From the NCBI RefSeq assembly GCF_000709345.1, contig NZ_KL448323.1, forward strand, positions 706,242 through 770,241: a DNA stretch of 64,000 bases. Reading direction: 5' to 3'. The translations under genes and the position numbers were made by a program. Positions 33,452-45,439 of the stretch are shown here, in pieces; position 1 is the first letter of the stretch; each line of letters opens with the position of its first letter. The stretch is from Polaromonas glacialis. Its GTDB lineage: Bacteria; Pseudomonadota; Gammaproteobacteria; Burkholderiales; Burkholderiaceae_C. Under the pieces are notes generated by a model. It worked only from the letters and a program-made list of their open reading frames with translations, was not told where the DNA came from and did not search any database.

Positions 33452-34438
33452 ATGAGAGTCATTGAAATAACTTCCTTTGGCGCGCCCGACGTGTTGCAAC
33501 CGGGTACGCGTCCGGATGCACATCCCGCTGCGGGAGAAGTGCTGATCCGTGTCGCTGCCTCCGGCGTGAACCGTCCCGACGTGTTGCAGCGCACCGGAAA
33601 TTACCCGGTGCCGCCCGGCGCGTCGGATATTCCGGGGCTGGAAGTCTCTGGCGAAATCATTGCCGGTGATGCGCAGGCGATGGAGGCTGCCGGTTTCAGG
33701 ATCGGCGACCGGGTTTGCGCCCTGGTGGCGGGTGGCGGCTATGCCGAACTGTGCGTGGCACCCGTCGGGCAATGCCTGCCGGTGCCCGAGGGACTGAGCG
33801 ACATCGAGGCGGCATCGCTGCCAGAGACATTCTTCACCGTGTGGAGCAATGTCTTCGAGCGCGCGAATCTGCAAAAAGGTGAAACCCTGCTGATCCAGGG
33901 TGGCTCCAGCGGCATCGGCGTGACAGCGATCCAGATTGCCAAGGCGCTGGGCGCCAAGGTGCTGGTGACCGCAGGCACAGACGAAAAGTGCTCGGCCTGT
34001 TTGTCCCTGGGCGCTGACCACGCAATCAATTACAAGACTGGCGACTTTGTTCAGGAAGTCAGGAAACTGACGAACGGGCAGGGTGTCAACGTCATCCTCG
34101 ACATGGTCGGCGGCAGTTATGTCGCACGCGAAGTCGAATGCCTGGCAGAGGACGGCCGGCTCGTCATCATTGCGGTGCAGGGCGGCGTCAAGGCCGAGTT
34201 CAATGCCGGTATGGTGCTGCGCAAGCGGCTGACCATCACCGGCTCGACTTTGCGCCCGCGTTCGCTGGAATTCAAGTCGGCGATTGCTGCAGCGCTGAAA
34301 GAAAAGGTCTGGCCCCTGATCGCCAGCGGGGCGATCAAGCCCGTGATCCACAGCACCTTTGCCGCAGCCGAGGCGTCCAGGGCGCATGCGCTCATGGAAT
34401 CGAATCAGCATATCGGCAAGATTGTTTTAACCTGGTAA
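33452..34438 (+). CDS. NAD(P)H quinone oxidoreductase, PIG3 family
   Basis: This 328-residue zinc-free medium-chain reductase has GVNRPDVLQRTGNYPVPPGA, the cofactor site GGSSGIGVTAIQIAKALGA, and LSLGADHAINYKTGDF. Members reduce quinones or enones with NADPH. It ends one base before a possible tpiA ATG, so the genes are probably cotranscribed. Confidence 0.9.
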   Translation: MRVIEITSFGAPDVLQPGTRPDAHPAAGEVLIRVAASGVNRPDVLQRTGNYPVPPGASDIPGLEVSGEIIAGDAQAMEAAGFRIGDRVCALVAGGGYAELCVAPVGQCLPVPEGLSDIEAASLPETFFTVWSNVFERANLQKGETLLIQGGSSGIGVTAIQIAKALGAKVLVTAGTDEKCSACLSLGADHAINYKTGDFVQEVRKLTNGQGVNVILDMVGGSYVAREVECLAEDGRLVIIAVQGGVKAEFNAGMVLRKRLTITGSTLRPRSLEFKSAIAAALKEKVWPLIASGAIKPVIHSTFAAAEASRAHALMESNQHIGKIVLTW

Positions 34439-34450
34439 ATGGCAAGAAAA

Positions 34451-35209
34451 ATGAAAAAGCTGATTGCAGGAAACTGGAAAATGAACGGCAGCCTGGCTGC
34501 CAATGAAGAACTGCTGGCCGCGCTTGCCGCCGGGCTGGATCAAGGCACTTACTGCGAGATGGCAGTCTGCATACCTGCGATTTACCTCGCGCAGGTTCAG
34601 TCGCTGAAATCAAAATATCCGGCACTGTCGGTGGTGGAAGTCGGCGCGCAGGATGTGTCCGCGCATGCTTCGGGCGCCTACACCGGTGAAATCAGCGCGG
34701 CCATGCTCAAGGAACTCGGCTGCCGCTACGCCATCGTCGGCCATTCAGAGCGCCGCCAATACCATGCTGAAACCGATGCGCTCGTGGCTGAAAAGGCCAG
34801 GGCCGCGCTGGCCGCAGGCATCACGCCCATCGTTTGCGTCGGTGAAACGCTGGCCGAACGTGAAGCCGGCCGCACCGAAGAAATCGTCAAGCGCCAACTG
34901 GCCGCGGTGATCCATGCCAACGGACACTGCATCAGCGAGGTCGTGGTGGCTTACGAGCCGGTGTGGGCCATCGGCACGGGCAAGACGGCTTCGCCAGAAG
35001 AGGCCCAGGCCGTGCATGCGGTGCTCAGGGCCCAACTGAAGGCCGCGACCGATCAGTCGGCTCGCATCAAGATACTGTACGGCGGCAGCATGAACGCCGC
35101 CAATGCCGCGACCTTGCTGGCCCAGCAGGACATCGATGGCGGGCTGATAGGCGGCGCTTCGCTCAAGGCCCCGGATTTTTTGAAAATTATTGCTTCTTCG
35201 CCCGTTTGA
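34451..35209 (+). CDS. tpiA: triosephosphate isomerase
   Basis: This 252-residue TIM-barrel enzyme interconverts dihydroxyacetone phosphate and glyceraldehyde-3-phosphate. It shows KKLIAGNWKMNGS, the catalytic His in CRYAIVGHSERRQ, Glu in VVAYEPVWAIGTGKTASP and the phosphate loop YGGSMNAAN. ATG 34439 (four residues longer) is an alternative; family N-termini favour 34451. Confidence 0.96.
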   Translation: MKKLIAGNWKMNGSLAANEELLAALAAGLDQGTYCEMAVCIPAIYLAQVQSLKSKYPALSVVEVGAQDVSAHASGAYTGEISAAMLKELGCRYAIVGHSERRQYHAETDALVAEKARAALAAGITPIVCVGETLAEREAGRTEEIVKRQLAAVIHANGHCISEVVVAYEPVWAIGTGKTASPEEAQAVHAVLRAQLKAATDQSARIKILYGGSMNAANAATLLAQQDIDGGLIGGASLKAPDFLKIIASSPV

Positions 35210-35242
35210 CGGACACAGTTCGCTATTAAATTAGGAATAATC

Positions 35243-35656
35243 ATGAATATTTTATTGACTGCCGTGCTGGCCGTTCAAATGCTTTCGGCGCTCGGCATGG
35301 TTGGCTTGATCCTGGTTCAGCATGGCAAGGGTGCCGACATGGGTGCGGCGTTTGGCAGTGGCGGCTCTGGAAGCCTGTTCGGCGCCAGCGGAAGCGCCAA
35401 TTTCCTGTCGCGCACGACCGGTATCCTGGCAGCGCTGTTTTTTGCCTGCACCCTCATGCTGGCTTATTTTGGGGGTGCGCAGCAACCCCGCACCAGCTCA
35501 AGCGTTCTGGAAGGCGCAGCCGTCACGGCACCCGCCCTGCCAGCTTCTGGCGCGGCCCAGATTCCTGGCACGGCCGCGCCGGCTTCGGCCAATGTGGCGG
35601 TTCCTGCTGCACCCGCCGTGCCTGCTTCGGGCGCAGCTCAAATCCCCACGAAATAA
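35243..35656 (+). CDS. secG: preprotein translocase subunit SecG
   Basis: This 137-residue protein has two transmembrane helices (LTAVLAVQMLSALGMVGLIL and TTGILAALFFACTLMLAYF) around the conserved GKGADMGAAFGSGGSGSLFG loop. It stabilises the SecYEG channel. A ~45-residue Ala/Pro-rich tail after the second helix contains PASGAAQIP twice. Confidence 0.95.
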   Translation: MNILLTAVLAVQMLSALGMVGLILVQHGKGADMGAAFGSGGSGSLFGASGSANFLSRTTGILAALFFACTLMLAYFGGAQQPRTSSSVLEGAAVTAPALPASGAAQIPGTAAPASANVAVPAAPAVPASGAAQIPTK

Positions 35657-35775
35657 GACAACAAAGCCAGGGCTTGAGGGTAAAAGCCTTGTCATTTCAG
35701 GGTAAACTCTAAGACAGTCTGGAAAGCAAAAAAGCTGCAAAGTTTCCTCAAGCCATCCAGGCAAAAGTAAGTACC

Positions 35776-35860
35776 GCGGACGTGGTGAAATTGGTAGACA
35801 CGCTATCTTGAGGGGGTAGTGGCGAAAGCTGTGCGAGTTCGAGTCTCGCCGTCCGCACCA
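35776..35860 (+). tRNA. tRNA-Leu (anticodon GAG)
   Basis: The acceptor GCGGACG pairs with CGTCCGC, and CCA is encoded at the 3' end. The anticodon stem CTATC/GGTAG holds loop TTGAGGG, so GAG is at 35810-35812. A variable arm and TTCGAGTCTCG T-arm are present. Total is 85 nt, class II. It lies between secG and nuoA. Confidence 0.96.
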
Positions 35861-35986
35861 GATTGACTAGCATCGGCAGCAGCGCCCAAGTCGCTGCTTT
35901 CGGCTCAAACGGTAAACTCGTGCAGGCTGTGCAGGTAATCTGTGCAGCTTGCTGTGCGAGTGGCTTTTCAGAAGTTGAAACCCACG

Positions 35987-36346
35987 ATGAACCTCGACCA
36001 ATACCTTCCTGTTCTCTTGTTTATCCTGGTGGGCGTAGGTGTCGGTATATTACCGATGGTTTTAGGTCGTTTCCTGGGGCCGGTCCGGCCCGACAGCGAA
36101 AAAAACTCTCCTTATGAATGCGGTTTCGAGGCCTTTGAAGATGCCCGCATGAAATTCGATGTGCGCTACTACCTGGTCGCCATTTTGTTCATTCTTTTTG
36201 ATCTTGAAATTGCTTTCCTTTTTCCATGGGCGGTTTCGCTCAAGGAAATCGGTCCGCTCGGTTTTTGGTCGGTCATGGTTTTTCTGGGCATTCTGGTCGT
36301 AGGCTTTGTCTACGAGTGGAGAAAAGGTGCGCTGGACTGGGAATAA
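35987..36346 (+). CDS. nuoA: NADH-quinone oxidoreductase subunit A
   Basis: This 119-residue membrane-arm subunit of complex I has three helices. It has [20 protein letters not shown] and [20 protein letters not shown], family hallmarks. The start ATG 35987 matches the family N-terminus. It is the first gene of the 14-gene nuo operon. Confidence 0.97.
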   Translation: MNLDQYLPVLLFILVGVGVGILPMVLGRFLGPVRPDSEKNSPYECGFEAFEDARMKFDVRYYLVAILFILFDLEIAFLFPWAVSLKEIGPLGFWSVMVFLGILVVGFVYEWRKGALDWE

Positions 36347-36386
36347 GAAAAAGCCTTGAAGAAGGCCTTTCAAAAAAGGTACGGGT

Positions 36387-36866
36387 ATGTCACTTGAAGG
36401 TGTTTTCAAAGAAGGCTTTGTGACCACGAGCTATGACTCGGTGGTCAACTGGGCCAAGACCGGCTCGCTATGGCCCATGACCTTCGGTTTAGCGTGCTGC
36501 GCCGTCGAAATGATGCATGCGGGTGCTGCCCGTTATGACATCGACCGTTTTGGCATGTTGTTTCGGCCCAGTCCGCGACAGTCCGATCTGATGATCGTTG
36601 CAGGCACCTTGTGCAACAAGATGGGTCCGGCGCTGCGCAAGGTCTACGATCAGATGGCCGAGCCGCGCTGGGTGATTTCGATGGGATCGTGCGCCAATGG
36701 CGGTGGTTACTACCACTACAGCTATTCCGTCGTTCGCGGCTGTGACCGTATCGTGCCCGTGGATGTGTACGTGCCAGGTTGCCCGCCAACCGCCGAGGCA
36801 TTGCTCTACGGCATCATTCAGTTGCAGCAGAAGATTCGTCGGACCAACACGATTGCGAGGGCTTGA
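36387..36866 (+). CDS. nuoB: NADH-quinone oxidoreductase subunit B
   Basis: This 159-residue subunit carries cluster N2. Ligands are visible in [30 protein letters not shown] and [14 protein letters not shown]. It overlaps nuoC by one base (TGATG). Confidence 0.98.
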   Translation: MSLEGVFKEGFVTTSYDSVVNWAKTGSLWPMTFGLACCAVEMMHAGAARYDIDRFGMLFRPSPRQSDLMIVAGTLCNKMGPALRKVYDQMAEPRWVISMGSCANGGGYYHYSYSVVRGCDRIVPVDVYVPGCPPTAEALLYGIIQLQQKIRRTNTIARA

Positions 36867-37480
36867 TGCCATTGTCTTCACCTCCGGTTTCAATCTCCCA
36901 GTTGGCTGAAACCATTGCATCAGTGCTGGGCAGCAATGCAAAAAGTGTCAAGATTGCTGTTGGGGAAATCACGGTAACCGTGGCGGCTGCCGACTATCTG
37001 GCAGCGGCAACACTGCTCCGTGACGCGCCTGCCTGTAAATTCGAGCAACTGATGGACCTTTGCGGACTTGACTATTCCGAATATAAAAACGGTCAATATG
37101 ACGGGCTGCGTTATTGCGTCTCGTCACACTTGTTGTCGGTCAGCCTCAATCAGCGTGTACGGCTCAAGGTGTTTTGTCCCGACGATGACTTGCCTGTTGT
37201 TGATTCGGTCAATGGGATCTGGAGTTCGGCTAACTGGTTCGAGCGTGAAGCTTTTGACCTTTATGGCATCGTTTTCGAAGGGCACAACGACCTGCGCCGC
37301 ATCCTGACAGATTACGGTTTCATCGGTCATCCATTTCGCAAGGATTTTCCGACCACCGGTCATGTGGAAATGCGTTACGACGCCGAGCAAAAACGCGTGA
37401 TTTATCAGCCCGTCACCATCGAGCCCCGCGAAATGATTCCCCGCGTGATTCGCGAGGAAAACTACGGCGGTCTTCAATAG
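36866..37480 (+). CDS. nuoC: NADH-quinone oxidoreductase subunit C
   Basis: This 204-residue peripheral-arm subunit has [20 protein letters not shown] and [19 protein letters not shown], the 30-kDa subunit signature. It is a separate gene, not fused to nuoD as in E. coli. The start is at the TGATG junction with nuoB. Confidence 0.97.
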   Translation: MPLSSPPVSISQLAETIASVLGSNAKSVKIAVGEITVTVAAADYLAAATLLRDAPACKFEQLMDLCGLDYSEYKNGQYDGLRYCVSSHLLSVSLNQRVRLKVFCPDDDLPVVDSVNGIWSSANWFEREAFDLYGIVFEGHNDLRRILTDYGFIGHPFRKDFPTTGHVEMRYDAEQKRVIYQPVTIEPREMIPRVIREENYGGLQ

Positions 37481-37503
37481 GCGGTTTTCGCAAGAGATAC
37501 GAC

Positions 37504-38757
37504 ATGGCTGAAATTAAAAACTACACGCTCAATTTTGGACCGCAGCATCCGGCCGCCCATGGTGTTTTGCGTCTTGTGCTTGAACTGGATGGAGAAGTGA
37601 TCCAGCGCGCTGACCCACATATCGGACTGCTGCATCGCGCGACTGAAAAACTGGCCGAAAGCAAGACCTACATTCAGTCTCTACCTTACATGGACCGGCT
37701 CGACTATGTGTCGATGATGTCTAATGAGCATGCTTACTGTCTGGCCATCGAGAAACTGATCGGGGTTGATGTGCCGATTCGTGCGCAGTACATCCGCGTG
37801 ATGTTCTCCGAGATCACCCGCCTGCTCAATCACCTGATGTGGCTCGGTGCGCACGGACTCGATTGCGGCGCGATGAACATGCTGATCTACTGCTTTCGCG
37901 AACGCGAAGTGCTTTTTGACATGTACGAGGCAGTGTCAGGCGCGCGCATGCATGCGGCCTATTTCCGCCCGGGCGGTGTTTACCGCGATCTGCCGGAAAG
38001 CATGTCCCAGTACAAGGTCAACAAGATCCGCAATGCCAAGGCGATCGACGCCCTGAATGAAAACCGCCAGGGATCATTGCTCGACTTCATCGATGACTTC
38101 GTGACCAAGTTTCCCAAGCTGGTCGATGAGTACGAAACCCTGCTGACCGACAACCGCATCTGGAAGCAGCGTACCGTCGGAGTAGGGGTGGTGTCGCCCG
38201 AGCGCGCGCTTAACCTCGGCTTTACCGGTCCGATGCTCAGGGGTTCCGGCTTCGCTTGGGATCTGCGCAAGCAGCAACCGTATGAAGTCTATGCACAGAT
38301 GGACTTTGATATTCCCGTGGGTAAAACGGGCGACTGCTATGACCGCTACCTGGTCCGCGTCGCGGAGATGCGCCAGTCCAACCGCATCATCAAGCAGTGC
38401 GTTGACTGGCTGCGCGTCAACCCCGGCCCGGTGATCACAACCAACCACAAGGTGGCACCGCCGAACCGCGAATCCATGAAGTCCAACATGGAGGAATTGA
38501 TTCACCATTTCAAGTTGTTTACAGAAGGTTTTCACGTCCCTGAAGGCGAGGCTTATGCTGCCGTCGAGCATCCCAAGGGAGAGTTCGGCATCTACATCGT
38601 CAGCGACGGTGCGAACAAGCCGTACCGCCTGAAGATCCGCCCGCCAGGTTTTTCGCACCTGGCTGCCATGGATGAAATGGCGCGTGGACACATGATTGCC
38701 GATGCCGTCGCCGTGATTGGCACGATGGACATCGTGTTCGGTGAAATTGACCGCTAA
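37504..38757 (+). CDS. nuoD: NADH-quinone oxidoreductase subunit D
   Basis: This 417-residue 49-kDa subunit helps form the quinone site. It shows [34 protein letters not shown], and the C-terminal [14 protein letters not shown] precedes the ATG. Confidence 0.98.
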   Translation: MAEIKNYTLNFGPQHPAAHGVLRLVLELDGEVIQRADPHIGLLHRATEKLAESKTYIQSLPYMDRLDYVSMMSNEHAYCLAIEKLIGVDVPIRAQYIRVMFSEITRLLNHLMWLGAHGLDCGAMNMLIYCFREREVLFDMYEAVSGARMHAAYFRPGGVYRDLPESMSQYKVNKIRNAKAIDALNENRQGSLLDFIDDFVTKFPKLVDEYETLLTDNRIWKQRTVGVGVVSPERALNLGFTGPMLRGSGFAWDLRKQQPYEVYAQMDFDIPVGKTGDCYDRYLVRVAEMRQSNRIIKQCVDWLRVNPGPVITTNHKVAPPNRESMKSNMEELIHHFKLFTEGFHVPEGEAYAAVEHPKGEFGIYIVSDGANKPYRLKIRPPGFSHLAAMDEMARGHMIADAVAVIGTMDIVFGEIDR

Positions 38758-38761
38758 CCGC

Positions 38762-39259
38762 ATGACTTCTTCCATGATTTCTGAACAAACCAAAGCGTTT
38801 TTTGACCGCGAAGTCGCCAAATATCCAGCCAGCCAGAAGCAGTCGGCCGTGATGGCCTGCCTGCAGATCGTGCAACAGGAGCAGGGCTTTGTCAGTGCCG
38901 AAAGCGAAAAGCTGGTGGCCGAGTACCTGGGCATGGCGCCAATTGCCGTCCATGAAGTCACGACTTTCTACAACATGTACAACCAGCAGCCGGTGGGCAA
39001 GTACAAGTTCAATGTCTGCACCAACTTGCCTTGCCAGTTGCGCGATGGCGCCAAAGCGCTGCACCATCTGGAGAAAAAACTCGGCATTGCGATGGGTGAA
39101 ACAACGGCAGACGGTTTGTTTACGCTGCAGCAGTCCGAATGCCTGGGTGCTTGTGCCGATTCCCCGGTGATGCTGGTGAACGATATTCACATGTGCAGCT
39201 TCATGAGCAACGAAAAACTGGACCAGCTTGTTGATGGTCTAAAATCGGCGGAGGCTTGA
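38762..39259 (+). CDS. nuoE: NADH-quinone oxidoreductase subunit E
   Basis: This 165-residue subunit has a thioredoxin-like [2Fe-2S] site (N1a). Ligands lie in [13 protein letters not shown] and [23 protein letters not shown] starts at 38762; M at 38774 is possible. Confidence 0.96.
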   Translation: MTSSMISEQTKAFFDREVAKYPASQKQSAVMACLQIVQQEQGFVSAESEKLVAEYLGMAPIAVHEVTTFYNMYNQQPVGKYKFNVCTNLPCQLRDGAKALHHLEKKLGIAMGETTADGLFTLQQSECLGACADSPVMLVNDIHMCSFMSNEKLDQLVDGLKSAEA

Positions 39260-39264
39260 GTTCC

Positions 39265-40674
39265 ATGACGCTCCCATCACATTCCAGCGGCAACGGAGCG
39301 GCTCAGTCCGTGCTGTCGCAATTTTCGGCCACCGGCGTACAGACCTGCTTTCATGGCAGGCACATCAATCCGCAAATCCTTGCTGACCTAGATGGCAGCA
39401 ACTGGGGTCTCGGCGATTATGAAGCGCGTGGCGGCTACCAGGCACTGCGCAAGATTCTTGGTCAGGACGGCGGCGCTGGAATGACACCTGACCAAGTCAT
39501 TGCCGAGGTCAAGGCGGGCGGCTTGCGGGGTCGGGGGGGGGCAGGTTTTCCGACCGGGCTGAAGTGGAGCTTCATGCCGCGCCAGTTCCCGGGTCAGAAG
39601 TACCTGGTCTGCAATTCGGATGAAGGCGAGCCAGGAACCTGCAAAGACCGCGACATCATGCAGTACAACCCGCACAGCGTGATCGAAGGCATGGCGATTG
39701 CCGCGTATGCGATGGGAATCAGCGTCGGCTACAACTACATCCACGGTGAGATTTTTGCCACTTACCAGCGCTTTGAAGAAGCGCTGGACGAGGCGCGCGC
39801 AGCAAACCTGCTGGGCGATGGCATTCTGGGCAGCAACTTCAATTTCCAGCTTCATGCTTCGCATGGTTTCGGTGCTTATATTTGCGGCGAGGAAACTGCC
39901 TTGCTGGAATCGCTCGAAGGCAAGAAAGGCCAGCCGCGCTTCAAGCCGCCGTTCCCGGCCAGTTTTGGCCTGTACGGCAAGCCCACCACGATCAATAACA
40001 CCGAGACCTTTGCCGCCGTTCCATGGATCATCCGCAACAGCGGAGCCGCTTACCTCGAATGCGGCAAACCGAATAATGGCGGCACCAAGATTTATTCGGT
40101 TTCGGGCGATGTCGAATTGCCCGGAAATTATGAGGTGCCCATGGGCACACCGTTCGCCAAACTGCTTGAACTGGCCGGTGGTGTTCGCAAGGGCCGTACG
40201 CTCAAGGCCGTGATTCCTGGTGGATCGTCGTCGCCGGTGCTGCCTGCTTCCATCATGATGGAATGCACGATGGACTACGACTCCATTGCCAAGGCCGGCT
40301 CGATGCTCGGCTCGGGCGCAGTCATCGTCATGGACGACACCCGCTGCATGGTCGAGTCCCTGAAGCGCCTGTCCTACTTTTACATGCACGAGTCCTGCGG
40401 CCAATGTACACCCTGCCGTGAAGGCACGGGTTGGCTGTGGCGTGTGGTGGACCGCATTCACGGTGGTCTGGGCCGCCAGAGCGATCTGGACCTGCTCAAT
40501 TCGGTGGCGGACAACATCCAGGGCCGCACGATTTGCGCGCTCGGCGATGCCGCAGCCATGCCGGTGCGCGCCATGATCAAGCATTACCGTCATGAATTTG
40601 AAAGCATGATCCAGCAAAATACATCGCAAGCCGCCGCTCCCCTGGGCGCAGGCCGTGCCGCAACACAGGCTTGA
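39265..40674 (+). CDS. nuoF: NADH-quinone oxidoreductase subunit F
   Basis: This 469-residue NADH- and FMN-binding subunit has [18 protein letters not shown] (NADH), [15 protein letters not shown] (FMN) and [15 protein letters not shown] (N3 [4Fe-4S]). ATG 39265 has GGAGG at 10 nt. A TTG at 39256 overlaps the nuoE stop and is less likely. Confidence 0.97.
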   Translation: MTLPSHSSGNGAAQSVLSQFSATGVQTCFHGRHINPQILADLDGSNWGLGDYEARGGYQALRKILGQDGGAGMTPDQVIAEVKAGGLRGRGGAGFPTGLKWSFMPRQFPGQKYLVCNSDEGEPGTCKDRDIMQYNPHSVIEGMAIAAYAMGISVGYNYIHGEIFATYQRFEEALDEARAANLLGDGILGSNFNFQLHASHGFGAYICGEETALLESLEGKKGQPRFKPPFPASFGLYGKPTTINNTETFAAVPWIIRNSGAAYLECGKPNNGGTKIYSVSGDVELPGNYEVPMGTPFAKLLELAGGVRKGRTLKAVIPGGSSSPVLPASIMMECTMDYDSIAKAGSMLGSGAVIVMDDTRCMVESLKRLSYFYMHESCGQCTPCREGTGWLWRVVDRIHGGLGRQSDLDLLNSVADNIQGRTICALGDAAAMPVRAMIKHYRHEFESMIQQNTSQAAAPLGAGRAATQA

Positions 40675-40693
40675 ACGGCGGAAAGAATAAACT

Positions 40694-42835
40694 ATGGTTG
40701 AAATACAACTCGACGGCCAGAAGGTGGAAGTGGTCGAAGGCAGCACAGTGATGCATGCGGCGGAAAAAGCAGGCACTTATATCCCGCATTTCTGTTATCA
40801 CAAGAAGCTGAGCATCGCCGCCAATTGCCGCATGTGCCTGGTTGATGTCGAAAAGGCGCCCAAGCCGATGCCGGCATGCGCCACCCCTGTCACGCAGGGC
40901 ATGGTCGTGCACACCAAGAACGACAAAGCCATCAGGGCCCAAAAGGGCGTGATGGAATTCCTGCTGATCAACCATCCCCTGGATTGCCCAATCTGCGACC
41001 AGGGTGGCGAATGCCAGTTGCAGGATCTGGCCGTTGGCTACGGCGCAGGCGAGTCGCGCTACCAGGAAGAAAAGCGCACGGTCTTCCACAAGGATGTGGG
41101 ACCCTTGATCTCCATGCAGGAAATGAGCCGCTGCATTCACTGCACGCGCTGCGTTCGCTTTGGTCAGGAAGTCGCTGGCGTGATGGAACTGGGCATGTCG
41201 CACCGCGGCGAGCATGCAGAGATTGAAACCTTTGTCGGCATGTCGGTGGACTCCGAACTGTCGGGCAACATGATCGACCTGTGCCCGGTGGGTGCGCTGA
41301 CCAGCAAGCCTTTCCGCTACAGCGCCCGCACCTGGGAATTGTCACGCCGCAAGTCGGTCAGCCCGCACGACTCAACGGGTGCCAACCTGATTGTCCAGGT
41401 CAAGCATGACAAGGTGATGCGCGTGCTGCCGCTTGAAAACGAAGCCGTCAATGAATGCTGGATTGCCGACCGGGACCGCTTTTCCTATGAATCCCTGAAT
41501 ACCGACGACCGTCTGTTGAGTCCGATGCTCAAGCAGGGTGGAGAATGGAAAACGGTTGATTGGCAAACTGCACTTGAATATGTCGCCAACGGCCTAAAAC
41601 AGATCACGTCTGAATATGGTGCTGACAGCATCGGCACGCTGGCCAGCCCGCACAGCACGCTGGAAGAGTTGCACCTGGCGGCTTCGCTGATGCGTGGACT
41701 GGGCAGCGAAAACATCGACTATCGTCTGCGCAATGCCGAATTCACATCTTCGACATCGGTTCGCTGGCTCGGCACTTCGATTGCTTCGCTGTCGCAACTC
41801 CACCGTGTTCTGGTAGTTGGTTCCAACCTGCGCAAGGACCATCCGTTGTTTGCACTGCGCATCCGGCAATCGGTTCGCAACGGCTGTGCGTTGAATGCCA
41901 TTAATTCCGTCTCTGAACTCGCGTCTGCGGACGCCTGGGCCATGCCTCTCGCCAATGTGGCGATTGCACATCCTGAAGATTGGGTGCAAGCGCTGGCCGA
42001 TGTCGCCACGGCCATTGCAGCAGAAAAGGGCGTTGCCGCACCGGCTGCCGGCCATGCCAGCGACGCTGTCAAGGCGATGGCGGCTTCCCTGCTGGGCGGT
42101 GAACGCAAGGCCATCTTGCTAGGCAATGCCGCAGCGCACCATGCTAACGCTTCGAGTCTGCTGGCACTCGCGAACTGGATTGGCGAGCAAACCGGCGCTT
42201 CAGTGGGATACCTGACCGAAGCAGCCAACACGGTTGGCGCGCAACTGGTCAACGCCATGCCGGGCAACTCTGGCTTGAATGCGGGCCAGATGCTGGGCGG
42301 TAAGCTCAAGGCGGTGATTCTGCTAAATAACGAACCCGAGTTTGATTCAGCCGCCGGCGCGAAGGCCAAGGATTCACTGAATTCGGCGCAAATGGTTGTG
42401 ACGCTGAGTCCTTTCAAGGCCAATATGCATTTCAGCGACGTGTTGTTGCCAATCGCGCCTTTTACAGAAACACCGGGCACTTTCGTTAATGCTGAAGGCC
42501 GCGTGCAGAGTTTTCATGCTGTGGTCAAACCTCGGGGCGAAACGCGTCCTGCCTGGAAAGTCCTGCGCGTACTGGCAAACCTGCTCAATTTGCCGGGCTT
42601 TGACTTTGAATCGTCTCAAGATGTACTCAAGAGAATTCCGGGTGCCGATGCCGGCCAGGTGCCTGCAACTCGCTTGGGCAATGCCAGCCAAGGGAAAATC
42701 GTTGTCACTGGCGTGACCGGCCCTGCGCCAGTTGTTGCCAGTATTTACCAGCTCGACGGTATGGTCAGAAGAGCCACCTCGCTGCAGCTGACCACAGATG
42801 CGCGCAAGGTCGCCGTTACGAAGGGGCAGGCATGA
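40694..42835 (+). CDS. nuoG: NADH-quinone oxidoreductase subunit G
   Basis: This 713-residue subunit has an N-terminal [2Fe-2S] ferredoxin ([20 protein letters not shown]), [4Fe-4S] sites ([28 protein letters not shown]) and a degenerate molybdopterin-oxidoreductase body. It overlaps nuoH by 4 nt (ATGA). Confidence 0.97.
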   Translation: MVEIQLDGQKVEVVEGSTVMHAAEKAGTYIPHFCYHKKLSIAANCRMCLVDVEKAPKPMPACATPVTQGMVVHTKNDKAIRAQKGVMEFLLINHPLDCPICDQGGECQLQDLAVGYGAGESRYQEEKRTVFHKDVGPLISMQEMSRCIHCTRCVRFGQEVAGVMELGMSHRGEHAEIETFVGMSVDSELSGNMIDLCPVGALTSKPFRYSARTWELSRRKSVSPHDSTGANLIVQVKHDKVMRVLPLENEAVNECWIADRDRFSYESLNTDDRLLSPMLKQGGEWKTVDWQTALEYVANGLKQITSEYGADSIGTLASPHSTLEELHLAASLMRGLGSENIDYRLRNAEFTSSTSVRWLGTSIASLSQLHRVLVVGSNLRKDHPLFALRIRQSVRNGCALNAINSVSELASADAWAMPLANVAIAHPEDWVQALADVATAIAAEKGVAAPAAGHASDAVKAMAASLLGGERKAILLGNAAAHHANASSLLALANWIGEQTGASVGYLTEAANTVGAQLVNAMPGNSGLNAGQMLGGKLKAVILLNNEPEFDSAAGAKAKDSLNSAQMVVTLSPFKANMHFSDVLLPIAPFTETPGTFVNAEGRVQSFHAVVKPRGETRPAWKVLRVLANLLNLPGFDFESSQDVLKRIPGADAGQVPATRLGNASQGKIVVTGVTGPAPVVASIYQLDGMVRRATSLQLTTDARKVAVTKGQA

Positions 42836-43911
42836 TTGATGGCATGTACGCGACAGGCCAGGGCTTGATGGGTGGAATCTGGCCAGCCACTGTCTGGCCT
42901 GTTCTTTGGGCTCTCATCAAGATCGTGGCAGTTCTGGCGCCGTTGATGGGTTGCGTAGCCTACCTCACTTTGTGGGAACGTAAAGCCATTGGTTTCACGC
43001 AAGTCCGAGTTGGACCCAACCGTATTGGACCGTTTGGCTTGCTTCAGCCGATTGCCGATGCGCTCAAGCTGTTGACCAAGGAAATCATCATTCCCACGGC
43101 AGCCAGCAAGGGCTTGTTCGTGCTGGGTCCGATCATGACCATCATGCCCGCGCTCGCAGCCTGGGCTGTGATTCCGTTCGGGCCGGATGTGGCTTTGGCT
43201 AACGTGAACGCGGGCTTGCTATTTGTCATGGCGATCACTTCCCTTGAGGTTTACGGCGTCATTATTGCTGGCTGGGCTTCAAACTCGAAATATGCATTTC
43301 TGGGCGCAATGCGTGCGTCGGCCCAGATGGTGAGCTATGAAATTGCGATGGGCTTTTGCCTGGTAGTGGTGCTGATGGTTTCCGGCAGTCTGAACATGAC
43401 GGACATCGTCATGAGCCAGGGCTCGGGCATGGCTGCCAGCCGTGGCCTGACTTTCCTTTCATGGAACTGGCTGCCCCTGCTGCCGATTTTTGTGGTCTAT
43501 TTCATCTCCAGCCTGGCCGAAACCAACCGTCACCCGTTCGACGTGGTTGAAGGCGAGTCCGAGATCGTGGCCGGCCACATGGTGGAATATTCCGGCATGT
43601 CGTTTGCCATGTTCTTTCTGGCTGAATACGCCAACATGATTCTGGTATCCGTTCTTTGTGTACTGTTGTTCCTAGGTGGCTGGCTGTCGCCGATTGACCA
43701 TGCCTTGTTCAACTGGATTCCAGGCTGGATCTGGCTAGGCCTGAAGACCTTCGTGGTCGTCACCATTTTCCTGTGGGTGCGTTCCACTTTCCCGCGTTTC
43801 CGTTACGACCAGATCATGCGCCTGGGCTGGAAAATCTTCATACCTGTGACCCTGGTCTGGCTGGTGGTCGTCGGGGCCTGGATGCAGACCCCTTACAACA
43901 TCTGGAAATAG
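42832..43911 (+). CDS. nuoH: NADH-quinone oxidoreductase subunit H
   Basis: This 359-residue membrane subunit joins the arms and lines the quinone cavity. It has about eight helices with [20 protein letters not shown] and [20 protein letters not shown]. Confidence 0.98.
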   Translation: MIDGMYATGQGLMGGIWPATVWPVLWALIKIVAVLAPLMGCVAYLTLWERKAIGFTQVRVGPNRIGPFGLLQPIADALKLLTKEIIIPTAASKGLFVLGPIMTIMPALAAWAVIPFGPDVALANVNAGLLFVMAITSLEVYGVIIAGWASNSKYAFLGAMRASAQMVSYEIAMGFCLVVVLMVSGSLNMTDIVMSQGSGMAASRGLTFLSWNWLPLLPIFVVYFISSLAETNRHPFDVVEGESEIVAGHMVEYSGMSFAMFFLAEYANMILVSVLCVLLFLGGWLSPIDHALFNWIPGWIWLGLKTFVVVTIFLWVRSTFPRFRYDQIMRLGWKIFIPVTLVWLVVVGAWMQTPYNIWK

Positions 43912-43921
43912 GCAAAAAGTC

Positions 43922-44419
43922 ATGTCTGCTGTTGCATCCGTCAAGGATTTTGTTTCAAGTTTCATGCTGACCGAACTGCTTAAGGGCATGGCCCTGACCG
44001 GCAAGTACATGTTCAGCCGCAAGATCACGATTCAGTTTCCTGAAGAAAAAACCCCATTGAGCCCGCGTTTTCGTGGCCTGCATGCATTGCGCCGCTACGA
44101 AAATGGAGAGGAACGCTGTATTGCCTGCAAGCTTTGCGAAGCGGTATGCCCGGCGCTGGCAATCACCATTGAGTCCGATGTGCGTGAAGACGGCAGCCGC
44201 CGCACGTCACGCTACGACATTGATTTGACCAAATGCATTTTTTGCGGATTTTGTGAAGAAAGCTGTCCGGTTGATTCAATCGTTGAAACGCATATTCTGG
44301 AATATCACGGCGAAAAACGGGGTGATTTGTACTTCACCAAAGAGATGTTGCTTGCCGTGGGCGACCGCTATGAAAGCGAAATTGCTGCCAACCGTGCAGC
44401 AGATGCCAAGTACCGCTAA
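43922..44419 (+). CDS. nuoI: NADH-quinone oxidoreductase subunit I
   Basis: This 165-residue ferredoxin-like subunit has two [4Fe-4S] clusters (N6a/N6b): [16 protein letters not shown] and [18 protein letters not shown]. Confidence 0.98.
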   Translation: MSAVASVKDFVSSFMLTELLKGMALTGKYMFSRKITIQFPEEKTPLSPRFRGLHALRRYENGEERCIACKLCEAVCPALAITIESDVREDGSRRTSRYDIDLTKCIFCGFCEESCPVDSIVETHILEYHGEKRGDLYFTKEMLLAVGDRYESEIAANRAADAKYR

Positions 44420-44470
44420 GACCTCCCGCTCCATTGCCCGCTCTTGTAAGTAGAAAGAATCACCTTCAAC

Positions 44471-45121
44471 ATGGACGCTAAAACAGGTCTTTTTTACGTG
44501 TTTGCCGCAATACTGCTTTTCGCAGCGTTTCGCGTTATTACAGCCCGCAACCCGGTGCATGCTGCACTTTTTCTGGTGCTTGCCTTTTTTCAGGCAGCGG
44601 CTATTTGGATTTTGCTGAAAGCCGAGTTTTTGGCGATCACCCTGGTGCTGGTCTACGTGGGTGCCGTCATGGTGCTTTTTCTTTTCGTGGTGATGATGCT
44701 GGACATCAATTTGGACAGTGCTCGCAAGGGTTTCTGGAAGCATTTTCCATTGGCTGGTACGGTGGGTGCCGTCATCGCCCTGGAAATGTCGTACGTGTTG
44801 ATGGGCGGATTTCGTGAGCCACCACAAGGCGCTTCAGCGCCTGTGTCCGGCGACATTGCGACGCAGGTTTCCAACACCAAGGAACTGGGCAAGGTCCTGT
44901 ACACACACTATATCTACCCGCTTGAAATTGCTGCTGTTATCTTGCTGGTGGCTATTATTGCTGCAATTGCCCTGACCTTGCGCGAGCGCAAGGATTCCAA
45001 GCGAACCAATCCGGCGGATCAGGTTCGCGTTAAAGCGCGAGACCGTGTCAGGCTGGTCAAGATGAAGTCAGTCGTTGCTTCACCTGAGATTGCATCCGTC
45101 ACATCCGTCGAGGAAAAATAA
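44471..45121 (+). CDS. nuoJ: NADH-quinone oxidoreductase subunit J
   Basis: This 216-residue membrane subunit has five helices. It shows [19 protein letters not shown] and [21 protein letters not shown] charged C-terminal tail of about 50 residues follows the last helix. Confidence 0.96.
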   Translation: MDAKTGLFYVFAAILLFAAFRVITARNPVHAALFLVLAFFQAAAIWILLKAEFLAITLVLVYVGAVMVLFLFVVMMLDINLDSARKGFWKHFPLAGTVGAVIALEMSYVLMGGFREPPQGASAPVSGDIATQVSNTKELGKVLYTHYIYPLEIAAVILLVAIIAAIALTLRERKDSKRTNPADQVRVKARDRVRLVKMKSVVASPEIASVTSVEEK

Positions 45122-45123
45122 TA

Positions 45124-45432
45124 ATGACGCTCACGCTTGGACATTTTCTTTCGCTGGGCGCCATGCTGTTTGCCCTGTCAGTCATTGGTATTTTCTTGAA
45201 TCGCAAGAACCTGATCGTGCTTCTCATGGCCATTGAACTCATGCTGCTGGCCGTGAACATGAATTTCGTGGCCTTTTCTTATTATTTGAACGACATGGCT
45301 GGTCAGGTATTTGTGTTTTTCATTCTGACTGTCGCTGCAGCCGAGTCTGCCATCGGTCTGGCTATTCTGGTGCTTTTGTTCCGTAACAAGTCCAGCATCA
45401 ACGTCGACGAACTCAACACGCTTCAGGGTTAA
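45124..45432 (+). CDS. nuoK: NADH-quinone oxidoreductase subunit K
   Basis: This 102-residue subunit has three helices. It has [20 protein letters not shown] with the conserved Glu, and [18 protein letters not shown]. It starts 2 nt after nuoJ. Confidence 0.97.
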   Translation: MTLTLGHFLSLGAMLFALSVIGIFLNRKNLIVLLMAIELMLLAVNMNFVAFSYYLNDMAGQVFVFFILTVAAAESAIGLAILVLLFRNKSSINVDELNTLQG

Positions 45433-45439
45433 TAACAAG

